Origin: Cryptomeria japonica
Taxonomy: Eukaryota > Streptophyta > Pinopsida > Cupressales > Cupressaceae
DNA: 64,000 nucleotides
Direction: 5' to 3'
NCBI RefSeq assembly: GCF_030272615.1
Contig: NC_081410.1
Coordinates: 142,387,349 to 142,451,348 of the forward strand
Positions 36,110 through 45,992 of this stretch are shown here, piece by piece. The translations under genes were made by a program, and so were the position numbers. The notes beneath the pieces are model-generated. The model had not been told where the DNA came from. It was given only the letters and a program-made list of their open reading frames with translations, and did no database searches. Positions within the stretch are counted from its first letter, which is position 1; each line of letters starts with the position of its first letter.

Positions 36110-37014
36110 TGTTGGGAAGTTAAGTAGCAAAACAATTTCCTACACTAACCTTGAGAGGATGGCAATGCAAAAAAAAATTACAAATCATCACAACAATTAC
36201 AAAAACTTATAAAACAAAAAAACATAAATAGCATCCATACCACAACATAGTAATTTACTTGGGAAAAACCCTTTTTGTATTAAAGAAACCACACTCCAAA
36301 AGTCACCCAATATATTATTTAGAAATTAATAACATATTAAAATATACTTGCAGAGCAATATTTTCATAGGAGTATACCAACTAGAGATTTAGAGGTAGTT
36401 TAGTAGCTATAATACTCTTACACACAACCTCCATTTCACACACCTCATATATAGGAGATGCAATACATAAAACATCGAATAGTGTTACAAAACCATGGGT
36501 TAAAACCACCCAATAAAGTGGAACCCGTCTTATCCTCCAATCCTAGATGCCCTATGATGTATCAACACACATATCAACACGTGCAATTCCCTTTTACAAC
36601 TCATGTATATGTTTAATGCATTTTATATTTCCTATTTTAGGAAACCCAACTTTCAAAGGCTATAACTTTTGAACCCGGTGTTTGACTGACAAAGAATTTG
36701 AATCACTGAAAAGATCACAACATGCTCTATCAATATATTACCTATTATACTAGTTATAGACACTTTCGTTCTATTTAAAAGCCTCTAAAGCCCTCAAAAT
36801 TGACTTCAAAACTTTCGCTCACAACTTTAAAAAATTAAAACTTTAATATATTCAAATCTAGATATGCTCTTGCAAGAACAAAAAATTATCGGCATACTTA
36901 TCTAGCCAATCAAAATTTTTAGGGAAAATTTCAGACCAGTTCATGCTCAAACAAAAACTTACTATAAATAGTAACCTTGTGTAAATATAGGGTTGAGACA
37001 CCATTTTGCTAACA
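36110..37014 (-). repeat. LTR shared by copia copies a and b
   Basis: It starts TGTTGGGAAG and ends GCTAACA on the plus strand and aligns with 43174-44068. It serves as the 3' LTR of element b and the 5' LTR of fragment a. The last 60 bases, around GAGACACCATTTTGCTAACA, are repeated once more just outside (37022-37080). Confidence 0.82.
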
Positions 37015-37099
37015 TTCTTCAACTTGTCAAACACATGTGTAAATGAAAGGTTGAGACACTATTTTGCTAACATTCTTTGACTTGTCAAACACCTTGTAA

Positions 37100-38523
37100 G
37101 AGGAAAGGGATTATCTACACCATAAATTAATTGCTAGGGGCCATGAGGCCCATATACTCCAAACACCATCTAATCTTCTATGTGCATGCGACCTGTTAAA
37201 GAATCTACAACATTCACTAATGTCTCTACCTTAACCAATTTCAACCTGTCATTTTTTACCACATATCTAACAAAACGATACTGAACATCAATGTGCTTGG
37301 TTTGGACATGAAATGTTGAGTTCTTAGCTAGGCATATCACACCTCAATTGTCACAATAAACTATCATTGCACCTTGTTTTATTCTAATATCTGAACATAG
37401 TCTCTTAAGACAAATGGCTTCTTTATAAGCATGAGTGGATGCCATATTCTTGGTTTTAGTAGTGGACAAAGCAACCATGACCTTCCACTTACACATTCAA
37501 CTAATTGCACCACCAAATAAAGTAAACACATAAGCACTAATCAACAATTTGTTATCATTATCACCTGCCCAGTCAAAATCCACATAACCATTAATATCAA
37601 TGAAAATATTGTCTCCTATCATATTACCATGATAAAATAATGATATAAGGTACCCTTCAAATATTTGAAGACCCTTTCAACTTTATCCCAATGAATTTTA
37701 CTAGGTAAGATATATATTTGGAAAGAACTCCCACTGCTTAGGCAAGGTCTATTCTAGTGTAGACCATAGCATACATCAAACTTCCAACAACACTCTGCTA
37801 AGTCACTCTACTCATGTCTTCCATCTTTGATGGGGAAGTAGGACAATCTGGAATAGATAATTTTGTTCCAATTGTAAAAGGAACACATAACGGTCTACAA
37901 TCTTGCATGTAAAACCTCCATAAAACTGAATTTGCATACTTACTATGGCCTAGCAATAGCTTTATGTTCACTTTGTCTCTTCTAATCTCCATTCTAAGAA
38001 TGTGTTTCATTCCACCAAGATCTTTCATTTCAAATTTAGCAGCAAGTTGAGACTTTAGTTTTGAAATCATACCTTTCCCTTGACTAATGAATAACATATC
38101 ATCAACATATAATGCAATGTACATGAAATGTTCATCGTCAGATTTAAAATAAACATAGTGATCTAATTTAGAATGCTTAAATGATCCTAGGACTCTATTT
38201 GAGGCCATACAAATATTTATTCAATTTACACACTAAATTACTTTTACCTTTCATCACATAGTGCTTTAGTTGTAGCATATAAATATCCTCCTCCAAATCA
38301 CCATGAGGGCAAGCAATTTTCACACCCATTTGGTCAAGCTCTAAATCATAATTAGGAACAATAAAAAGCAGAAATCTAATGGATGTCATTTTTGGAATAG
38401 AAGAAAATATCTCACCATAATCAACACCCTCAACTTGAGAGCATCCTTTTGCAATCAACCTTACTTTATACTTCTCAATACCTTTGTTTGAATTAATCTT
38501 TTTCTTGAACACCCATTTGCAAC
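37100..38523 (-). pseudogene. copia RT (C-terminal part) and RNase H, element b
   Basis: On the minus strand RT begins at CKWVFKKKINSNKGIEKYKV (38523 downwards) and continues with LIAKGCSQVEGVDYGEIFSS, LVCKLNKYLYGLK and the catalytic IALYVDDMLFISQGK (near 38080-38120), then KFEMKDLGGMKHILRMEI. RNase H follows to about 37130, with HIDVQYRFVRYVVKND near its end. The break at about 38200 is a frame change. The N-terminal RT part lies beyond the solo LTR at 40450. Confidence 0.85.
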
Positions 38524-38706
38524 TATAGACGCCTAAAATTGTCCCGCTTAATTAAATAAATATTTTTATTTATTTAATTATTTTACACTAAGTCTTCTAT
38601 TAATTCAAATAAATTTTTTATTTATTTAATTAATTCATTAATCCTCTTCTAAGCCTTTCCTCATTTAAATAAATACTTTTATTTATTTAAATTGTCCTTT
38701 TCCTAA

Positions 38707-39878
38707 CACTGGTATTTCATGCATGTGTGTATTCAATTGGCATGAACTACTTGCCTAGTGCCCGTATCTCTTGGTTTGATGACTTGCTATTTAACAATGG
38801 AATGCCCTCATTTTTCCATCAAACATTTGTATTCTTCACTCGGTGACTTGCTATGGAGACCCCAATTCTCCTTCAAGCTACTTGTCAACAGATGACCTTC
38901 CTGGGTGAAATCACTGACAGACGTATGCAGGAGGTCCTCTACTCTTGACACCCTCTTATTCTTCATAGCCTTAAAAGGATACTAGGGAAGGAATTCCTTA
39001 TGGCTTATCATAGGTATAGAGCCAATACTGATATCCCAACCTTTTTCCTTGCAATGGTGATATACATGGGGACTAGCAAGTAGAGAGCAAAGCTTTTAAC
39101 TCAAATGGTGTTTAAACATTGCGTATTGGGGGAAATTGATATTGCGTTGGACAATATTGATGCCAACCTGAGAATACCTCTTCCCCAAAACTACTATATG
39201 TCCTTGGGCAATGGGGTGGAGGTGAGGAAGTTTGTGATTTTGAACTCTCTAGACTTTGATGCTCTTCAAGAAACTTGACTTGCCATTACCAGGAATATTT
39301 AATTTCTGCTTAGGGCGACTGGCATTCAAAACAGCTTCATGTCAGAATGGAGGGAAAAATTTATTCGAGACAAAGAGTTAGCGGGTGCTAATGGATTTGG
39401 TATTCTAGAGAATGGATATTTGGTTGATGGTAATGACTGGGGGTTTGGGCTTGGCGAGGAGTGGTTCCCAAATGACTACCGACTCCTTAAGGAGAAGGCA
39501 TAATCGGTGACTCACTTGAACTGTGGCACTAAATGCCCTATAGTCCTGGATGCAGCTCGTACTCCTATGGATGTTGACTCTGATGACTCCCTTTGACTCC
39601 AGTTGTCACCTCTCTCTCTAGTTTCTTTATTTTGGTTATTGTCTTTTTTTTGTTTAAAGGCCTCTGTTATCTACTTTTAGAGGTTGGCAACTGATGTTTT
39701 GTACTTATCCAGCCTCCATTGCTGGTATTTTTTGTATAAGGAATAGAACTAAGGTAGGGGGTTTTCTTCCTGGTTCTTTCCCCCTACCGCTCTCACTGAA
39801 TCAGGCCTTGTATTCTCTTATTTTGATTAATACAAGGATGCTGCCCCTCTGCAACTATTTACTTATTAAAATTTTTTT
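38707..39878 (+). mobile_element. Non-LTR-type insertion with 15-bp target duplication
   Basis: TTGTCCTTTTCCTAA occurs at 38692-38706 and again at 39879-39893, exactly flanking this 1172-bp segment. Such a long perfect duplication points to target-primed reverse transcription (LINE machinery) rather than an LTR element. The 3' end is a T run (39872-39880) after AATACAAGG and ATTAAAA. The segment holds a decayed reading frame and about 280 bases of apparent 3' untranslated sequence. It could be a 5'-truncated LINE, a non-autonomous relative or a retrocopied transcript. A T-rich rather than A-rich tail is unusual. Confidence 0.7.
38742..39596 (+). pseudogene. Decayed 284-codon reading frame of unknown family
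   Basis: From ATG 38742 to TGA 39594 one frame runs 285 codons with no frameshift but six internal stops: TGA 38844, TGA 38946, TAG 39081, TGA 39276, TAA 39300 and TAA 39501. All six could be C-to-T changes of CGA, CAG or CAA. Between them the frame reads like protein: RISWFDDLLFNNGMPSFFHQ, ANTDIPTFFLAMVIYMGTSK, GEIDIALDNIDANLRIPLPQ, YYMSLGNGVEVRKFVILNSL, GNDWGFGLGEEWFPNDYRLL and an acidic end MDVDSDDSL. I recognise no domain; it is not RT, endonuclease, gag or PMD. It lies inside the insertion with the 15-bp target duplication. Confidence 0.65.
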
Positions 39879-40449
39879 TTGTCCTTTTCCTAAATTAAAT
39901 AAATAAAAAATTTAATTAATTCATTAGCCTTTTATGCCCATGACACATGTCATTCATCTCTTAATTCTTCTCTTACCTACCCCCTTTATCATTTAATTAC
40001 TTCCTCTACCTACCCTTTAATCCTAACCGACCATTTATCCTCTTCACCTTTTAATCTTATCCCTTTATTTCTTACAGTGTCTTCTATATAAGAGGATGCC
40101 CTCTTCCTCTTCAACCCTAATCTCTAACCATCTAATCACCTAACAACTGCTTTTAATTAAGCCTTATTGTGATCAAGCTATCGACCACATTTCCATTCTT
40201 TGTTGAGCTCTTGTGCACACATAAAATCTAAGAGAAAATATATCAAGAAACATCAATGGAGATAAGAGACAATGTAGATTGAAACCCTACTTGACATGTG
40301 AATGGTATATTTTATTTTGTTATTATTTATTTGCATGATCTTAGGTATCTCTATTAGTATTGGTGAATGTTTCATTGTAGGACCTAGATTGTTTGTGGTT
40401 GGATCTTTATGGTTTTACAATAGTTTATCATCACTTTTCACCATATACA

Positions 40450-41700
40450 ACAACCAACAAGTTTATGTCCTTTGGGAAATGGTGCAAGATCCCATGTATC
40501 ATTCTTTTTCGAAGCTATCATTTCTTATTTTGTAGAAATCTTCAAAGATTCTACATCATTCATACCTAATTAATCTTCTACAAATCTAGGTTCATCCACA
40601 TTAGTATTCAAAGTAAAAATACATCTCCAATCATCAGGTGAATACCTTCTAGGTATTTGTCTATGTTTTGTACACCTTCAAACAAGCTAAGTTGGAGGTT
40701 CTCCCTCCTCCTTCGAAGATTCAAAGCTAGACGATCTCTCCTCAACTTATTGCCTATCGAGGAGCTTTATTTGACTCTTTCAAGCATAGAAGGAAATTGA
40801 ATTACATCTTCGTGTTTATTTGTTCTAGCTACAATGTATTAGAAGGAGACTTAATTTATTTAAAAATAACACTTCCACCATTTATTACCTATTGTGCATC
40901 AAGCTCTTGGAAAGCCTGTATCCTTTCACAGTATAGTTGTATTTGTTGAAGATACATTTCACAACCTTGTTCTCCAACTTTGTTCGATTCTTCTTTGGAA
41001 AATGTGCATATACCTCGCAACCAAAAACTCTAAGATGTCTTAATGAAGGCTTACGATTTGGATATGCCTCCATAGATGTTTTATCAAAAAGAGTTAATGT
41101 AGGAGACCTATTAACCAAGTAGCAACCAATGGCAACAAATTCAACCCCCCCCCCAAAAAAATAAAAATAAAATTAGACTAGCACCACTCAACATACTCCT
41201 AGCCTTCTCCATCAGTGTCCTATTCATTCTTTCTACAACTCTAATTTGTTGTGGAGAATACATATTTGTCTTCTATCTATTAATTCCACAATATTTACAA
41301 AATCTATCAAAATCATTAGAGAAAATTCACTGCCATTATCAATCCTTAGACATTTTATTTTATTTCCAGTTTGCAACTCAATCATTGCATTAAATTCTTT
41401 CAATCAACCGAAAACTTCAAATTTACTCTTTAGAAAGTATACCCATGACCTTATACTAAAATTATCAATAAATGAAATATAAAATGTGGATTTTCAAATG
41501 GAAGGGACATCTATGGGACCAAACACAACAGAACGTATAAGACCCAAAACACCACAATATTTATGAGAACTTGATTAAAATTGAATGCTATTTTGTTTTC
41601 CATAAATGCAAAGCTCAACGAAATCAAAGTCAAGATTACAATCATTCAAACCTTCAACAAGGTTTTTTTTTTTTCAAGGTCCTTAGATCCTTTTCTCTAA
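40450..41700 (-). pseudogene. copia integrase and RT N-terminus, element b
   Basis: On the minus strand the integrase core has IELQTGNKIKCLRIDNGSEF (second Asp; 41340-41400). Its C-terminal part reads NRKPSLRHLRVFGCEVYAHF, KKNRTKLENKVVKCIF and YTVKGYRLSK (41118-40885). Past a stop-rich stretch, the RT N-terminus has KKNDTWDLAPFPKGHKLVGC at 40450-40510, right up to the solo LTR. The catalytic third residue is not readable. Confidence 0.75.
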
Positions 41701-41929
41701 TGTGGTCAAGCCTCTAGTGCCATAACATATTCTTCTCTACAGGTAGCTTTGATTCAGAAGAAAGAGCACCCTTAGGTATCCAAAATTCATGTCCATTTGT
41801 CAGAGGTGAAATTATCAAATCTTTCAATAAAGTATCCAAAAATTTACTTTTCATATAAGTGTTTTTTGCACTCAACAGTGTATGCATCTAGCCTATACAA
41901 TGTGCCAAATTAGACAACTCTAAGAATCA

Positions 41930-43150
41930 TCATAACACCCTTCACCATTTTACACCTTGCATCAAAAAAGACGACTTGTACAACTGCATCTATCAATTTT
42001 CTCAGTGATAACAAATTTCTGCCAGTCCAAGGATATGCAACACACCACTAATCAATTTTATTCTACAATCAAGAAACCTTATTCTAACTTTACCACAAAT
42101 GAGAATCATCACCCAAGTACACCTCACCTCCATTAAATTTTTCATATTGAGAAAACCAATCTCTATTGAAATTCATATGAAAAGATGCATCTAAGTCAAT
42201 TAACCATGCATAATTATATGTATGAGTAGCCATAGTTGTAGTGAATTCATCACCATCTTCTTTTTGAGACTCAAAATCAATATCAAACTTCTTTTTCTTC
42301 TTTTCTTCTTTGCAATCCTACCAAAAGTGTCTTAATTTACCACAATTCTAGTAAATATATTTGGACTTTCCAGGCGATTTGGATCTCCCTTTGGACTTGG
42401 ATTTATTACACTTCTGATTCTTCTTGTCTTTTTCCTTATGTTTTCCATGAATAGTTAAGGGTTCCTTCAAATTGATGGATACCTTCCTCTTCATCTTTGC
42501 ACCAAGCAAGGCACCCGCCACCTTTTCAAACTTCAAAATAGTAGAAGTACTACCAATAGCCATAACAAGAGAATCCCACAAATTAGGTAAAGAACAAATA
42601 AAAATCTATCATTTGTCCTCCTCATCCATATTGGAACCAACAAATGATAATTGAGCCACAAACATATTGAATGCCTCTAGATGGTCTTTAATTCATCCAC
42701 CATCTTCTATTCTCAAGGAAAATAATTTCTTGCTCTAGAAAATTTGATCCAATAAAGATTTGGCTTGATAAATTTCACCAAGCTTAGTCCATAGCTTCTT
42801 TGTAGAGGTCTCTTCATGGACATTGATTAGAACAGAGTTTGCAAACCACAATTTGATTAGACCCTTAGCTTTATGGTCCACAACATCATATTAAGAAGCT
42901 ACAATAAAATTTGAAGGTCTCAAGACATTCACATAAACAACATCCCATAGATCTAAATCTATTAGCAGATCCTCCATCCCCAACTTCCACATCTCAAAAT
43001 TAATTCAAAAATTTTCTCCACTTTTGTTATCATTGACGAACTTGCCATCTGAAAAAATCTTGCGACAATATCAAAAAGTATCTTCTACAAAAGCTCCCAC
43101 TCGAATTTGGATTAGTTCAAAAAACCCAACTAGTCACAACCAAAACTAGA
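41930..43150 (-). pseudogene. copia gag, zinc knuckle and protease start, element b
   Basis: The minus strand encodes gag with PLTIHGKHKEKDKKNQKCNK and a Lys/Ser-rich tail (42581-42348). A damaged zinc knuckle follows, NCGKLRHFW-stop-DC, its first Cys replaced by Tyr-stop. The protease entry is YAWLIDLDASFHMNFNRDW, in which the usual D-S-G-A is DLDA. Gag sequence also covers 42600-43100 with stops. Confidence 0.75.
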
Positions 43151-43173
43151 GGTGATCAAGCTCTTAAACCACT

Positions 43174-44068
43174 TGTAAGAAAGTTAAGTAGCATAATAAC
43201 TTCATACACTAACCTGAGAGGATAATAATGCAAAAACTTTAGTAGATCATTACAATAGTTACATAAACTTAAAAAAAAAAATCATAAATAGCATGGTTGC
43301 CACAACACAGTGACTTACACGGGGAAAACCCTTTTGGGAGAAAAACCCCACACTCCTAAAGTCGCCAATATATTATTCAAAAAATAATAACATATTAAAA
43401 TATACTTGAAGAGAAAGGTTTGCACAAGAGTAACACCAACTAGAGATTCAGAGGTAGCTCGATAGTTGTAAGACTCTTACAACCTCCATTTCACACACCT
43501 CATATACAAGAGATACGATACATGAAACCATCAAACAGTATTACAAAACAATGGGCTAAAACCACTTAATAAATTGGAACCCATATTATCCTCCAATATT
43601 AGATGCCTTATGATGTGTCAAAACACACATCGACATGTGAACCTATCTTTTATAACTCATTTGTGTGTTGACGCATTTTTATATTTTCTACTTCAAGAGA
43701 CCCAACTTTTGAAGTCCATAACTATTGAACTAGGTGTTTGATTGACAAACCATTTGAAGCATCAAAAATATCATGATGTGATCTATCAATCTATAACTTT
43801 CTACATTGGTTATGGATAATTTTTGGCCATTTTGGAGCCTCTGAATCCTTCAAAATTGACTCGCAAACTTTCACTCACAATTTTTGAAAATGAAAACTTT
43901 ATTATCTTTAAATCTAGACACAATCTTACAATGAAAATTTACCAACATACTTATCTAGTCAATACAAAGATTTGGGGAAAATTTTGGACCAATTCATGAT
44001 ACAAAAAAACTCTTACTATAAATAGTAATCTTATGTAAATGTAAGGTTGAGACACCATTTTCTCAACA
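43174..44068 (-). repeat. 5' LTR of copia element b
   Basis: It starts TGTAAGAAAG and ends CTCAACA on the plus strand and aligns with 36110-37014. Just inside it (43160-43171) GCTCTTAAACCA is a decayed copy of the tRNA-Met primer site seen intact at 36096. Confidence 0.82.
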
Positions 44069-44263
44069 CTCCAAGTGAGAGCATGGAATAGGCAACATGT
44101 GTCTCTTAGTATCTGAACATTTATTACATTTAACATAATGTTTATATTGCCAGTATGTGCCTAAGTTCGAGGAAAAGTATTGGAAGCTAAACTAGTGTAT
44201 TTTTTAGTTTCATGGAGGCATTCCAAGGGTTGTGGCCGTGAGGAATGAAGAAGCTCTTTTGGG
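44069..44263. other. Short unassigned DNA between copia b and copia c
   Basis: No gene. Its last five bases, TTGGG, are the left target duplication of copia element c. Confidence 0.5.
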
Positions 44264-45736
44264 TGATAACTCAATGCTGAATGAATAGTACCAAACCGGT
44301 ACTGAGAGGGGGGGGGGTGAATCAGTACAGACAAAAACACACTCTTAAACCAGTTTGTTAGCAAACACTGTGCATTGACAGACAAACAGTAACACCGGTC
44401 CTTAAACAGAGTACAACCGACAAAACCCAAAATAACTGAGACAAGCAAAAACCGGTTGACACTTATCTTCTCATACAATCTAACACTTCATTTCCATTTC
44501 ACCCTAATGCATGAACAGGTAATCTACCATCAAAGATATACATATAAGCAACTAGATCAACCCAATTCACCGCTTGACGAAAAACAACATAGCATCACAT
44601 GAAGAAGACATCACACATGACACACATATTTTTCATGTGGAAACCCAACTGGGAAAAACCACGGTGGGGATGAATACCCACAAGCTTGTTTTTGAACTCT
44701 TTAGAAGTCTGCTTTGTTAGGAGCCTTGTTTGGTTAAAGACTGATACAATAGGTTCTATTAGGAACCGATCCTATTAGGGATCACTTGGTTAAGGGATGG
44801 ATAGAATACCCGGTTAAGGGTTAAACCCTGTTAAAGGTTACCTTGTTAGAGGATTTCAGGAACTCAATGGTTTTGAGTCACCCTCTTAAAGGATTTACAA
44901 CAAGCCGGTTAAAGCTACCCTATTAAGGGATTTTCCAACTGTTGAGGTGGTTAGAGATCAACAGGTATTACAATGATCTGGTAACAACACTCAATGCCAA
45001 TGCAGATCCGCTTAAGCTCCTCTTCACCTTCTGCACTTACACTCTGCAGGTATCACTTCTCTCCTCTAGTCTGGCAAGAATCACGTATCTCTTCTCTTGG
45101 ATACACACACACAACTTTTGCCAACAACCTCAGAAAGAATCACAACATCGACCTTATAGGAAAACAGATAGGTTGGTAGCATAAACCCTAAACCCTAAAC
45201 CTGTTAGGTTAAGGAATTCAAACGGTTCAATCCTGACCATTGAGCACACTGCATTAAATGCAACAGTCTTGATCCAATCTCAAGACATTCTCCATCATTC
45301 GTTTTCCACCGATTTCATGGCGGCTGATAACCCATCACACGTTATCACCGTTTACAAACTTCGCACATTCCCAAGGTAGATAGGAACAATCTCCTTCATG
45401 CAAGATCCTTCACGCACACAAGGCTTATGTGGCAACGTGATATGTTCTTCGTTATCATGCTAACTCATCACACACAGTCACTGGTTGAGCCACACAAGCT
45501 TGAAGCACTTCAATCAGAAACCCTGAAGTTGAGACTACCAACCGGTAGTCATACAACGCTTCCATGTGCCGGTTCCCATAACCATATGCCGGTTCACCTT
45601 GAACAAACACACCGCTTCACTTTGGCACAAATGTTGGTTCACAGTGTTATACTGATTCTCTTCTCTTCATCATATTGACATCAATGACAACACACAATGT
45701 CATTATGTCCTCATACCGGTTCACATAATGCCAACA
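44264..45736 (-). repeat. 3' LTR of copia element c
   Basis: TGATAACTCA to GCCAACA on the plus strand; matches 50048-51519. It has a longer G run (11 G) near 44308 than the other LTR. It includes GGGAAAAACCACGGTGGGG near 44650, a type of block common in copia LTRs, and many ACCGGT/CCGGTT words. Confidence 0.95.
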
Positions 45737-45737
45737 A

Positions 45738-45749
45738 TCTCCCCCTTTG
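45738..45749 (-). promoter_or_regulatory. Polypurine tract of copia c
   Basis: On the coding strand AAAGGGGGAGAT lies directly before the 3' LTR start TGTTGGC. This is the normal plus-strand primer. Confidence 0.85.
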
Positions 45750-45992
45750 GCATTGATGGCAATATACAAAGATATCTCTCTGTTTCACATCTTCTCCCCC
45801 AATTTCTGCAGCTATCTTCTCTGCTTCACATCTTCTCCCCCTTTGACAACAATGCCAAAGTGGAGGCACAAGCTGCCCTGTTCCATTATGTTGCTCCCCC
45901 CAAGGAGTAGCATCCTTCAACACATCAATCCAGAAATTTTTTTGACTATGCAATACCTGACTGATGTGGAGCATATGCTTTTAGTTTACCTC

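Larger units (their letters stand above)
38524..40449 (+). repeat. Solo LTR in copia RT, itself interrupted
   Basis: The insert starts TATAGACGCC, probably a decayed TG start (compare TGTAGACG on the minus strand of the element 2 LTR), and ends ATATACA. Flanks are GCAAC (38519-38523) and ACAAC (40450-40454). Removal restores the copia reading KLVGCKWVFKKK. Without the nested insert it is about 740 bp. A plus-strand TATA box CTATATAAGAGG lies near 40083-40094. ATTAAATAAATA repeats fill its left part. Confidence 0.75.
36110..44068 (-). mobile_element. Ty1/copia element b with nested insertions
   Basis: Two LTRs of about 900 bp (36110-37014 and 43174-44068) flank copia coding sequence on the minus strand in the order gag, protease, integrase, RT, RNase H. 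Every part is broken by stops or frame changes, so the copy is old. A solo LTR sits in its RT at 38524-40449. The left LTR joins a second copia internal region instead of flanking DNA, so no target duplication can be read. Confidence 0.85.
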
